A stretch of DNA of 64,000 bases, taken from Bedellia somnulentella (Eukaryota > Arthropoda > Insecta > Lepidoptera > Bedelliidae). This document shows, one piece after another, positions 1 through 9,935 of the stretch. The notes beneath the pieces were generated by a model. That model saw only the letters and a program-made list of their open reading frames with translations. It was not told the origin of the DNA and did no database searches. The DNA lies in NCBI GenBank assembly GCA_963576735.1, contig OY755173.1, forward strand, positions 12,680,873 to 12,744,872, read 5' to 3'. Each line of letters opens with the position of its first letter. Within the stretch, counting starts at the first letter, position 1. Both the position numbers and the translations under genes were made by a program.

Positions 1-70
1 TAGTTAGCCATCCTTATTCAGGACACTTTAGGACGGCAGTGCGCTTTCCTGTTGAGATAGTATTTCCATG
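1..70 (-). mobile_element. LINE fragment (same family as 9388-9632)
   Basis: The reverse complement of the first ~67 bases closely matches 9566-9632, sharing the run 'cctaaagtgtcctga' and 'aaggatggctaacta'. It is therefore a second, oppositely oriented piece of the element fragment found at 9.4 kb. It is cut by the window edge, so nothing can be said of its full length. Confidence 0.5.
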
Positions 71-317
71 CTCCGACATAAAACCGCATCGACTTTTAAA
101 AAAAATATGTCAATACTAATGAGTACCAAATCAAATAAAGGGTCGAAGTTGTAGACGCTCGCACCGCTCGTATTGATTGTGTATTATTTATTATGAAAAT
201 CGTTATTCAATAAGGTGTCATACTTTGCAACATTTGAGCAATGCAACTATGGCGTTATGTATCTCTCTTGGATTAGTTTTTCTTTCAATTATGTAGTCTT
301 ACATAATTTGCTTACAT

Positions 318-612
318 ACATACATATACTCACGCCATTATTTCCCATTGGGGTAGCCAGAGACTATTGATCGCCACATTGTACGATCCTGGCCAACCTC
401 TCTAGCTTCGGTTACATTCATTAATCTTTTCATACATGGTCTTTTATTCTTCATACTTCGAACGCCGGCCTTTTTGAGCACACACTCTATTTGGTCCAGG
501 TGTGTCCCCCGTGGTCGTCCTCTACTCACATTACATTCCACGTTGGCTTTATAAATCTCTTTCACCAATTTACTATCATTCATGCTCTCTATGTGCCCAA
601 ACCATCTTAACA
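318..612 (-). mobile_element. 5'-truncated RTE-like LINE, 3' end
   Basis: The - strand encodes a C-terminal LINE segment of about 91 residues (LRWFGHIESM ... GRPRGTHLDQI ... YPNGK). It is closely similar to the C-terminus of the full-length LINE at 58366-61554. It ends in the same short tail (TATGTATG on the - strand, seen as acatacatacatatact at 318). The copy is truncated on its 5' side near 612 and carries many substitutions, so it is an old insertion lying in the CREB intron or upstream region. Confidence 0.85.
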
Positions 613-1125
613 ATTGTCTTATTAAGCTTAATTTATTATGACAAAGTTAGATTTGCAACATAATTTCTGCTCATAAATGTTACCTAACACTGTCGATATT
701 TTCTTCCGTCACCGTTGCTTGCTACTAAGGAACTCTTCACTGACTTGTATTAATTATTCGGGAAAAAGGCTTAGGGTTTGGATTTACTCTTTTGTAGCAA
801 TTTTTATCGTCGTTCAAGATATTATTCTACAGTTTTTGACCACAATGTAACAAAGAGTGTTATTTAAAGTGTCCTTATTTTTACCTCTGTCAACATTAAC
901 TTGGTGGATTTAGATTATTCGTCGCCAACCCTACTCAAACTAGCATATACGTCGTATTAATTGCAAATTGACAGATAAAAATTAACAGTACACCCTCACT
1001 TAAACATTACATTGTTAGTAACTTATGTGGTGGCAGTGGTTACGGCATATTTTTTTCCGTTGATGGCGATTTTTAGTACATGCCAATGTATGTATAATGA
1101 TTTATGGTAAACTCTTGTGGCGCAG
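613..1125. other. CREB intron, no gene seen
   Basis: AT-rich sequence between the LINE fragment and the CREB splice acceptor at 1125. I see no coding signal. Earlier CREB exons must lie to the left of the window. Confidence 0.6.
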
Positions 1126-1529
1126 TAATCCCGGCGGGCGCGCTGCAGTCGGACAGCGGGCTGCACACGCTGGCGGTGTCGGGCGCGGCGGGCGGCGGCG
1201 CCATCGTGCAGTACACCGCCAACCAGGACGCGCAGTTCTACGTGCCAGGTGCGTTACCACACATGCACTCACGCAACACAATCTCATCCCCTTCCCGTTA
1301 AGATACCTTTGCCTTTATTCTTCCAGGTCCAATGTTAGAAGATCAGTCCAGAAAGCGAGAACTGCGGTTACTTAAAAACCGTGAGGCTGCGCGCGAATGT
1401 CGTCGGAAGAAAAAGGAGTATATCAAATGTTTGGAAAACCGAGTAGCAGTTCTTGAAAACCAAAATAAAGCATTGATAGATGAATTGAAAGCGTTGAAAG
1501 AGCTTTATTGTCAGCAGAAAACGGAATGA
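1126..1529 (+). CDS. CrebB: CREB-type bZIP transcription factor, last two coding exons
   Basis: Nuclear transcription factor that binds cAMP-response elements as a bZIP dimer. Two exons are visible. Exon 1126-1248 follows a cgcag acceptor and ends in phase 1 before gtgcgt; it encodes a Gly/Ala/Gln-rich piece (GGGAIVQYTANQDAQFYVPG) typical of the segment just before the CREB bZIP. Exon 1327-1529 follows ttccag and encodes the whole bZIP: a basic region with the NREAARECRRKKKEYI signature, then a leucine zipper with Leu spaced by seven (CLENRVAVLENQNKAL), stopping at tga 1527-1529. The exon phases join exactly. The C-terminus ending CQQKTE is at the usual place for CREB/CREM/ATF1. The kinase-inducible domain and N-terminus must lie left of the window. 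Identity as CREB is very secure; the assignment to Drosophila CrebB is by family resemblance. Confidence 0.93.
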
Positions 1530-2790
1530 GGTCCAGCCGGCTAGCTAGCTAGTTGACTGTGTACTGATGAGAGGGCGGTCGCGGACCGTCGCGTCGCCGG
1601 CCGGGGCGCCACTGCGGCGCAGCGCCTTCACCATTCATTGGAATCCTTGCATTCGACGATACCTGAAATATCTGAATTTCTCAAAAGTATTTCTTTTCTT
1701 TATCTGTTAAGTAGTTTTAGTCTATATGTTGTTTTAATTTCGTCTTTTCTCTAATTCTAAGTTTGAGCAACTTTTTTTATGAATAGTAACTGTTAGTTGC
1801 TGTGTTGTTGGATTTTAAATTTCTTTATTAAAATCAGGACCATTCCACTCCAGTAGGTATACTATCGGACGACGTCTGACTTAGTGCCATGTGTCTCACT
1901 CGCTTCGTAAGTTTCGTCCTTGTTTTGTGTCCTGTCGGATTAAGTGTTACATCGAAAACGATGAGATTTTGATATTTTATATGCAAGTGTCCGAACACTG
2001 TTTCATACATACAATACATAGCCGTTCTTTATTGAAGAGATGTGTTAATATTTTAATAAGCCAAAGTTAAATGTTTAGTTATTGTGCAATAAACGATATT
2101 GCGTGTACAGATATAGAAACCATGCACTTGACAAATTTTATTAGTAGTTGTAAATTGTGTACATTAATATGTAGATACTATGAAATGTAAAAATAAAATG
2201 AGTATGGATTATTTTGTATAATATTAGAAAATTATAAGGGGAACAGTCTATTGGGCGTAGAAAGAAATATTTTAATCTCGCCATTTACATATCATTTTCG
2301 ATCCATTATCAGTCCTATTTTAAACAAGTTACACCCAAATGTTATCCATTGTGTTTCTCCCTTAAATTAAATTTTGTACATGTTTGTTACCATTCGACTA
2401 GGGTAAGAAAGAAGTGTAACTGATGATTATGACTTGCTGTAACTAATCAGCAGTACACACAGTATTGTGTGGTCAAAGATCATGTTTATTTTCATATCTG
2501 AAGAATAATTATGTTAACTGAATGTGTAAATGTTATTTTAGTTGAAAGTCGTGGCTGTTGAAAACTAAATGTTTTAAAATCTCAAGCCTACCAATCACAT
2601 TTTCTGCAACGTTGTGCATGTCACTTGAAAATCAGCCATGGCAGAAAGAAATGGTAGTTTGTTGTATATGTATTCTGGGAAGTGCCTTTTAATTAGACAG
2701 AATAAAATTTATACTGACAAGAGCTTTTTATGTTAACTTAATGCTATTTATGATTATTAATAAAACTATTGTTTGATGTATGAATTTGTT
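1530..2790 (+). other. CREB 3' UTR and downstream
   Basis: AT-rich sequence after the CREB stop with possible polyadenylation signals AATAAA at 2088, 2192, 2701 and 2759. A GC-rich stretch of about 80 bases immediately after the stop (1555-1630) contrasts with the rest. I see no other gene here. Confidence 0.55.
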
Positions 2791-3856
2791 TTATTTTTGA
2801 CAAAGGCTATGGATCAAGTAGTTAAATATCCATTATAATTTGTTTCAACCTGAGCTGCTCTTACCATGCTGAACATAGCATGACATATTTCAGAAAGACT
2901 ATGTCAAGTGTTAAAGTTATATTTATTTCACAGCTAATTTTAAATCACTTAAAAGCATCCCCTCATTTAGCGGCTAGTGCACTCTCTCTCTCTCTTATGT
3001 CGAATTCCCCGAGAGACAATACGCAGCTGCTGTAAAATGTACAATTTTTTTTATACATGATCAATTATAAGCAAAGTGAAAATCCAAATTGAAGGCCATT
3101 AAACTAGCACAAATACACACAACTGGTTGCATATAAAATGTTGTAAAATATATATTTTTGTTCAATATTTCCATCAAGTATAAAAAATTTAAGAACATAA
3201 AGTGTTTGAACAACCAAAAATAGGACCAATAATGCAGGGATGCCCATAAGGATGCCTATAAGAAATAATCAACATCCATCTATACACCTACTCTTATGAG
3301 AGGATAACAACCAGTGTTCATGCAAAGGGGTAAAATGACACATTGCCCTTAATAGTCAGTGTGATTAACCCACTTTACCCTATAGGGTTATGGCAAAATA
3401 ATACAACAAAATTTCAATGGTTAATGTACTGTGGCTTTGGAAACATTAGAGATATAGAATGTTGAGGCTTTAAAGTACAAAGCTATCTACTAGCTGGATA
3501 GCTGTCATAAAATATCTAATAGAAACAAATACTACATCCATTTCAAAATACAAAGCTTATTAAATATTATTCTACAAAGATTTCATACATAAAATTATTG
3601 TTACTAAAGTACTAAGAGATTTTCCGTTAGTCAAAGTATGCAATATTTGGAAATTTTAACTTGTGAATACATAATATCTAAATACATCAAGTAAAAGGAA
3701 ATTTAAATAAATAAGTCTCATCAAGTGAACAATAAGTATTTTTATTTGGGCAAATGCGGACATTTGAATGTATTTAAATATAATTATAGTGGACTATATA
3801 TATAGCATAACTGAACATGAAGATGTGAATGCCTGCATTTACAAATATTTCATTAA
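2791..3856. other. Intergenic, including Rad23 3' UTR
   Basis: AT-rich DNA between the convergent CREB and Rad23 genes. On the - strand, AATAAA-type signals occur just beyond the Rad23 stop (plus-strand tttatt near 3738). No repeats or exons recognised. Confidence 0.5.
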
Positions 3857-4831
3857 TTAATCATCAAAATTTTGTGAGAGCAAAAAGTTTGCCGCAAGGT
3901 TCTCATTTTTTTCACAAGCAAAATAAGCCTGTATAACCATATGTTCAGGAAAACCTAAGGCTTTTAATCTCTCTATTGCCTCTTTATCCTGAGGAGAGAC
4001 CTGGATTACATTTTGAGCTTGAGAAGGAAGTGACTCAACAGCATTATCATCAATGTTAGCGGCAGCACCTGATGTTGGAGCTACTGGTTCATTCAACATT
4101 CGCACAAATGCTTGCTGGTGCTGACTTATTGCTTGAAGGAGGGCAGGGTTTGTTTGACCAATTTGTTGCAACACAGCATTTAAAAGATTAGGACTTTGTT
4201 GTATAACTGAACGCATTTGTTGAAATTGGGGCTGATCTCGAAGAAAGGCCAATGGATCTTCTTCAGGACCCTCTTCAGCTTCTTGTTCTTGAAGTAAATC
4301 TTCTGGAATTCCAGTAATTAAATATTCAACTGCTCTTTCACGATTATTGAAAGAGGCTCGCAATGCTTGTTCCACTTGCGCGCGGCTGTATCCCATATCC
4401 ATAATGCTTAGAACTGTTGACTCAAACTCTGGGTCAATACTAGCTGCTATCGGCTCTGATACCCTTTCCGGTTCAGGTGCCGTAGCTGGCTTGGGAGCTT
4501 CCTCAGTGGCCGGAGATTTTTCTTTGGCGTCTCCACTTTCAGTCGACGAACTTTCACCACCACCAGGGGTCGATGCGGATGCGACTGGGTTTTCAGAAAC
4601 CTTGGGTTTGGTGACCATTATAACTATAAATTTCTTTTCATCTATATTATACGTAACTAATTTGTTATCATCCAGTAGGATTTTTCCGGCGTATATAAGT
4701 TTTTGATTATCAACAGCATAGTCTTTACCTTTCTCTACTTCAATTTTTAATTTTAACGCTTTAACCGTTTCTTCAGGACCAATCTCAATTTGAAAAGTTT
4801 GTTGCTGCAAGGTTTTTAGTGTAACCAACAT
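3857..4831 (-). CDS. Rad23: UV excision repair protein RAD23 homologue
   Basis: A shuttle factor that brings ubiquitinated proteins to the proteasome and, with XPC/Rad4, recognises DNA damage for nucleotide-excision repair; it acts in nucleus and cytosol. The 324-residue product has the complete family layout: N-terminal ubiquitin-like domain (1-75), a low-complexity Ala/Pro/Ser/Glu linker (77-130), UBA1 (about 137-176, with [14 protein letters not shown]), STI1/XPC-binding domain (about 192-249, [19 protein letters not shown]), a second linker, and UBA2 (about 279-320) ending in the family-typical [10 protein letters not shown]. The start methionine begins the UBL fold directly. The whole gene is one uninterrupted exon, unlike the other three host genes here; it may be intronless natively or a retrocopy that kept its frame. 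The length is at the short end of the family. Confidence 0.96.
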   Translation of the reverse strand: MLVTLKTLQQQTFQIEIGPEETVKALKLKIEVEKGKDYAVDNQKLIYAGKILLDDNKLVTYNIDEKKFIVIMVTKPKVSENPVASASTPGGGESSSTESGDAKEKSPATEEAPKPATAPEPERVSEPIAASIDPEFESTVLSIMDMGYSRAQVEQALRASFNNRERAVEYLITGIPEDLLQEQEAEEGPEEDPLAFLRDQPQFQQMRSVIQQSPNLLNAVLQQIGQTNPALLQAISQHQQAFVRMLNEPVAPTSGAAANIDDNAVESLPSQAQNVIQVSPQDKEAIERLKALGFPEHMVIQAYFACEKNENLAANFLLSQNFDD

Positions 4832-5271
4832 TTTTTATAGTTTGTGTAAATTTTATACTTATGGTGACAAACAAACTAATCACAGAAAAAAATCGTAAAC
4901 TGACTCGACAAAATATGCTGTAAACATAACCTCGAAAATAAGCGTCACTTATCTGTCAAAACCCAAATAATGCTTGTCAGTCATTGTTTATGGTTTAGTT
5001 TATGCCCGTGTCCGTTACAGCTAGGTTAGGTACTTATAAATAAGACTTTGTATATATGTACAGGGCCCTATACATTAAAGGTTACAACTCGACAATTTTG
5101 TAAATAAGTTACAAATTTGTAAAATTGTAAGTAAATCCTGTACAATAAACCCTACAAATAAGTAAAAACGTTACATTAAAAATCTTACAAATATTGTAAT
5201 AACAAGTACTGTTTATAAAACGTTTACAATTGCAGAAATCACTTGTTGGTTTCGGTTGTAAATTTTACTTA
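4832..5271. promoter_or_regulatory. Rad23 upstream region
   Basis: Sequence upstream of the Rad23 start on the - strand. It probably holds the promoter and 5' UTR by position only; no convincing TATA or initiator can be fixed. Beyond about 5060 it becomes a run of ttgtaa/ttacaa motifs shared with other repeats in the window (5600-5780, 6170-6245, 8900-8980, 16680-16750). Confidence 0.3.
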
Positions 5272-6356
5272 AAAATTTGTAGAATTATAATTATAAGTCA
5301 CAATTCACATAAAATGTAAACTTGCTGTGTGGGTGTAAGGACAAAATTTCTATTAGTATCGTGTTCGAGATCTTGTCCTATTTTTGTTACCATTACCAAA
5401 TATTCGACGGTAGTTTTGCTTTTCGCTGAAAAGTGAAGTTAATCTTTTCACGAAAAACTCTTCGTTGGCGTTCACGTATATAATTAATTATCCATCATCA
5501 TTGTCACTACTATCATTATTGCGTATTATAGTACTTCCAATATTGGGTTGAGACACTAAATTGTAAATTTCTGACACACGACGAGTCCACCTGTAGGAAT
5601 TGTACTATAATTTACAAAAAACGTAAACTTGTAATTACAATTGTGTGTTTAATAAAGCAGTTTTCCCTACATTTTTTTAAATTGTCTCCTGTAGAGAGAA
5701 TATGTTTATTGAATAGAAATATCATATCTATTATGGTAGCTACAATTTTACAATTATGTAAATTATACACCATGGTAGACTTGTAATTTGTACATACATA
5801 CATATTCTCACGCCGTTAGTTCCCATTGGGGTAGGCAGAGACTATCGATCGCCACTTTGTACGATCCTGGCAAACCTCTCTGGCTTCGTTTACATCCATC
5901 AATCTTTTCATACATGCTCTTTTATTCTTCATACTGCGGACACCTGCCTTTTTGAGCACATGTTCTATTTGATCCCAATGTGTCCTCCGAGGTCATCCTC
6001 TACTAACATTACCTTCCACATTGGCTCTATATATCTCTTTCACCAATTTACTGTCATCCATCCTCTCTATGTGCCCAAACCATCTCAACATTCCTTTTTC
6101 TATCTTTCTTACAATATCATATTTTACACCACACCTTTCACGAATCACATCATTGTATAATATTGTATAATATTTATATTGTAATTTGTATGTTTTATTA
6201 AACAGAAACTTTTAGAATCTACAATTATAATTTACAATTTGTAATCTTTATTGTACAGGGCCAAGATATCGAACACGATTCTAATAGAAATGTTACCGCT
6301 ACACTCACTCAGCAAATTTACATATCATGTAACTTGTAACTTACGATTCTACAAAG
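5272..6356. repeat. Foldback element with ~100-bp inverted arms
   Basis: The left arm (about 5272-5378) and right arm (about 6256-6356) are inverted copies at roughly 80% identity. Both contain tttctattag, atcgtgttcga and the ttgctg(t/a)gtg(g/a)gtgta core. The interior is AT-rich and is itself interrupted by an LINE 3' end (5797-6153). There is no coding capacity of its own. It looks like a nonautonomous DNA transposon or MITE; exact ends and target duplication are not resolved. Confidence 0.6.
5797..6153 (-). mobile_element. 5'-truncated RTE-like LINE, 3' end
   Basis: The sequence is nearly identical to the reverse complement of 61199-61550, the 3' end of the full-length LINE, including the TATGTATG tail (here acatacatacata at 5797). 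The 5' truncation is near 6153. Divergence is low, so this is a younger copy than the one at 318-612. It sits inside the foldback at 5272-6356. Confidence 0.9.
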
Positions 6357-6689
6357 AACCATGGGGGATTTTGTATGAACCCCGTCCCCACCCTACAACA
6401 GTCATGGGATATGTGTCAATTTGTTCATTGGGACCCAAAAAAGTCTAAAGTACCTGTGTTAATGGGAGGTTTTCCTTTTTTTCTTTTTTTCTTCTTCCCT
6501 GTTCTCAGGATAGATGGCGCCAGACTTGCTATGTTACTGGTAGGAACGGAACGTAACACCGTTTTTCACACTTGGATGTAATGATATCGTAAAACGGAAC
6601 GTACATCAAAACGTTCTGATTTGAAAGTCTAAATTAACATCAGTTTAAGCCAAGATAGCTTAAAAGTAAATAAACAAAGACGGTACATA
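6357..6689. other. Intergenic, nothing recognised
   Basis: No exon, repeat or RNA gene recognised between the foldback element and the P-like transposon. A T-rich run lies at 6470-6500. Confidence 0.5.
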
Positions 6690-8123
6690 TATTTAACCTT
6701 TGATTATGAACACTATAGATAGAGCGATGTTACGTCATCCATTTTAAAAAGAGAAGCCCTTATTTAAGTTCTTATATGTTAAAAAGAGACACAAAATCTT
6801 TATTGTCATCTCTATCGCGTCACCCGTTTTGTTGATGTCATGCTTTTAAAGCTTGACAAACAAAGCGTCGACTTGTGAGCGATTTTGGTTTTCTTTTGAT
6901 TTTGAGAAGATTTTATTCATTTGTATATTGTTATTGTGATAAAAGAGACTCCATTAGTCAAACTTATTATTTAGTGAGGTATGGTTGGGTGTAGCGTGCT
7001 TGGCTGCGGAAGCCGCAGCGAAAAACACATCGAAGGATTGACTTTCCACAAGTGAGTGAGTTTTTTAATGTTTTTCTACAGATAAATACATAATAAATAC
7101 ATTGCGCGATCAGAAAAAAAGTGATTCAAATGTTAATTACGTTAAACTAGATTACTAGCGTTTTCTTTAGTAATTTTGAGCATTTTTTTAATAGCATAAC
7201 CTAAAAATATGCAGTATCTCAGTGTTCCCATAATTCACGTTTTCATCCTACCCTGTCGTTAGGGTAAAATTTTCAAATTAGTAAACTGATGTTAATGAGT
7301 GAGTATATTATGAATTTCGTCGCGCTATAGCGACGCTGAATGATTTCCAATTGTTATCTACGGAATTAGTAAGTAATACATTTGTTATATTTATTTAATT
7401 TCTTCGTATTCATTACAGTTTTCCTAAAGACCCGAATCTACGAGAAAAATGGATTGCGGCCACTGGAAGATGCAATTGGAAATCAACCAAATATAAAATA
7501 CTTAGATGTACGAATACATCATCTTTTGAAAAATGTGACTGAAACAGACGAATGAATTCGAAATTTTCACACGAAACTGATTTTGTTTAAAGGTCAATAG
7601 TAAATAATGCAATAAAACTCATGTATAAAATAGTGCTGTCTTTTATTTTTCAAAATACAAACATAGACCCCACTATACCCATGATATTTACATAACTTGC
7701 ACTTATGGAACAGCTGATTTTTTTTTGTCCAGTAACAAGGTTAGTCCCGTACAAAAAAATATTCGTAATCATGGGAAGATTCATCCCTGAAAGTTAGTAC
7801 AATGCTTTAGATTTCACGGTGTATTAAACATCAGTATAAATGGTAAAATTAAACAAAAAAGATTGTATAATACTAGAAGCAAGTATGTATAATTATATGA
7901 TTGCAGGAAATAATATAGTAAACAGTAATCCTTTAATTAAACAATAAATTGACGTAATCAATTTTAAATTAAAAAGTAGCTTTTAGAATGGTGATTATAG
8001 TATTTTGGGGTAATTGTTTTCTAGTGATCGCAACATTACAGGGAAAAATATTGCTATCTAAAAGAGGTACTCTCCCGTTGCATTATGACTCTGTCTATAG
8101 TGTTCATAGTCAAAGTATTTAAC
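6690..8123 (+). mobile_element. P-superfamily-like DNA transposon with THAP mini-gene
   Basis: A 1418-bp element (6698-8115) flanked by a perfect 8-bp target duplication, tatttaac, at 6690-6697 and 8116-8123. Its ends are terminal inverted repeats of about 31 bp beginning ctttgaYtatgaacactata, with only two differences over the first 27 positions. Inside, on the + strand, is a two-exon THAP-domain reading frame (6981-7542) followed by an AATAAA at about 7611. P-element transposases start with a THAP DNA-binding domain, and P elements make 8-bp duplications and have ~31-bp ends, so all three traits agree. The catalytic part of the transposase is absent, so the copy is nonautonomous. hAT elements also make 8-bp duplications, but their transposases do not carry THAP domains. 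Confidence 0.8.
6981..7542 (+). CDS. THAP-domain mini-gene inside the P-like element (truncated transposase N-terminus)
   Basis: Two exons, 6981-7051 and 7419-7542, with a gtgagt donor and cattacag acceptor joining in phase 2, encode 64 residues. The product begins MVGCSVLGCGSR: the first two zinc-binding Cys of a C2CH THAP finger (C4, C9). LTFHNFPKDPNLREKWIAA and a C-N-W-K segment follow, the standard THAP core. The third Cys is present in ILRC, but the final His of the C-x2-H pair is missing (CTNTS) and a stop follows ten residues later. The frame passes over a possible donor (aga t|gtacga) exactly where a THAP gene would splice to the next exon, so I infer that the reading continues by chance into a former intron whose downstream exons were deleted. 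If translated, it would be a THAP-only protein of doubtful folding. Confidence 0.6.
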
Positions 8124-9387
8124 ATTCTTTTTGTTGTTTTTACTCGCCAAAAAGTTACTCTATGGTGCTGTGACACATGTTTTTAACGTTGACATTGGCG
8201 AAATTATTGTGTGGCGAAATTGTGTGGTAAGTAACATAGTTACATCAACGCCATCTACATAGCTCTAGGAAACTATGTTGTTTTTTTATTTCTCAAAAAG
8301 AGAACCTCTCATTGCAAAAACATTTGGGTTTTTTTATAATAAAAAAATAACTTTTCGGCACAAATGTATTTATTTTTAAACAAAAATATTTTTTTCTACA
8401 AACAAAAAGGCATATTTTACGTAAACAAATGACGATTCTATGTACATTGACTTCTTGTATCCATATCCTCTGCGCACGTCCCGACTAGCTCGAACCGGTT
8501 TCCGGCACCTTTATTTTGCGACACTATTAGCGTCTAGCGTAATACTTTTTTTATTCTTAGAGCTACTAAATCTCCACGCAATGAAATATAAGAAAAAAAA
8601 TGATTTTTTTGGTTTCTAAAAAATAATGTTACCTTAGAGCAAAGATATTAAAATTTAATACTAATAGTACGCATTTAATATTAAAATATTGTTTAGATCG
8701 CCATATTTTAGTCCTTTTTAATGCACACTAAGTAAATGTGTAAGTAAAAAAGAAGAATATATTATAAAATCTTAACCCCAAGCATTTGAAATATGTAGCC
8801 ATAGTAAAAAGTTCTCTATTCTAATAGATGTTTCAAATGACACTTGTTTGAAATCTGTCACCATCCAGGTGGGGACGTTTTTTCCCATCGCCCTTTGCAA
8901 GTATAATTTACAATCGAAATCAGGAGTTTTAATTGTAAACATTTATTGAACAGCACTTGTAATTACAATATTTTGTTAGACTACACATCATGTTATTACG
9001 AAATATTTGGCAGTAATTCTTGAAACAACTAATTTTAGTAATTCCTCTCGTCAATTTGATAGATACTTTAAAAAGTTTTTGGAACGAAACGATTGTAAGA
9101 CTCTTTATTGACTCGTGGTTTCCGTACATATTATTATTTCTGTAAAGTAGATACTGATAAAATGTTATATAAATATTATTAAGTCATTATTGTCAAGTTA
9201 ATTCATAAGAATAATTATTTAAGATATAAAAATCTTCTAAGCATTATTTTAAGAGTTTGTAAGGAAATCATTGTAAAACCTAGTACTAGATACAAAACAT
9301 AGAATAATAATAGTTATAACATATTGATATGTCATAAATAACTTTATAATTATTTAGTCACATAAACTTTCAAACAGAGGCAGTGGG
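8124..9387. other. AT-rich intergenic, no gene seen
   Basis: Mostly AT-rich with long T and A runs. A ttgtaa/ttacaa segment (8905-8985) resembles those at 5.1-6.2 kb and 16.7 kb. No coding region supported. Confidence 0.45.
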
Positions 9388-9632
9388 GTGAAATGGGGTG
9401 ATCGCACCCCTGAGCAAGTGCAGCAATATCACACTCTATGCAATGCGACTCTTAAGGATATAGACTTTCCAGGGTCATTGAGTGACTGCTGTGATAAATA
9501 TTGTGATAATGTTAAACATAGATTAGTAATAGATAAATTGTACAGTGACTTAATTAAAGCCATGGAAGTATTATTTAAACAGGAACGCGCGCTGGTGACC
9601 TAAAGTGTCCTGAAAAAGGATGGCTAACTAGC
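9388..9632 (+). pseudogene. LINE fragment, linker between endonuclease and reverse transcriptase
   Basis: A 71-codon open stretch shows the pattern found between the endonuclease and RT domains of CR1/Jockey-type LINEs: TPEQVQQYHTLCNATL, then a spaced C..C..H series (DCCDKYCDNVKH), then a helix LYSDLIKAM. It stops at 9601-9603 and the frame is lost. The end (9566-9632) matches bases 1-70 inverted. It could be the upstream part of the same family as the LINE at 13787-15800, but no overlap proves this. Confidence 0.45.
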
Positions 9633-9701
9633 TAACTGTGTCTCGTTTTAAGTAGGGTGACCATCTGTTGGTGTTTAAATAAGAGTTCCTCTAAAGGATA
9701 C

Positions 9702-9935
9702 AAAAACACTTATATTTACATATTTTGAATGTTTTTGTTCATGAAAACCTCATGTGGGGACCTGATGCAGCCTTTGACACGGTAGCTCAATTGGCAGAGC
9801 GACGGGGGCGTATACCCGAGGTCGCGGGTTCGATCCCCACCTGTGTCGAAATTTTTCTTTCCTTTATTTATTAGTTATATTTACATACATACATTATAAA
9901 AAAATATATTATAAAAACACTTATATTTACATATA
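9702..9935 (+). mobile_element. tRNA-like retroposon (family C)
   Basis: Flanked by an apparent 22-bp direct repeat (aaaaacacttatatttacat plus two bases) at 9702 and 9914, which is long for a target duplication but exact. The insert has a leader with ttcatgaaaacctcatgtgggga, a tRNA-like body (9776-9847), and a trailer tttttctttcctttattta. The same leader, body and trailer recur at 47181-47456, and a body-less version at about 41980-42022. Likely a tRNA-derived SINE. Confidence 0.6.
9776..9847 (+). tRNA. tRNA-like sequence (SINE body, probably not a functional tRNA)
   Basis: The 7-bp acceptor stem GACACGG/CTGTGTC pairs with one G-T. A D-arm GCTCAATTGGCAGAGC and a T-arm with GGTTCGATCC (B box) are present. 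The anticodon arm is abnormal: CGGG...CCCG gives four pairs around an eight-base loop, not the 5+7+5 geometry. I therefore treat it as the polymerase III promoter head of a retroposon. Confidence 0.45.

Noticed and set aside
1097..1375. 92-codon frame overlapping CREB
   Set aside because: Wrong frame across a splice donor and intron; the CREB exons explain the region.
4347..4706. 119-codon + strand frame
   Set aside because: Antisense shadow of Rad23.
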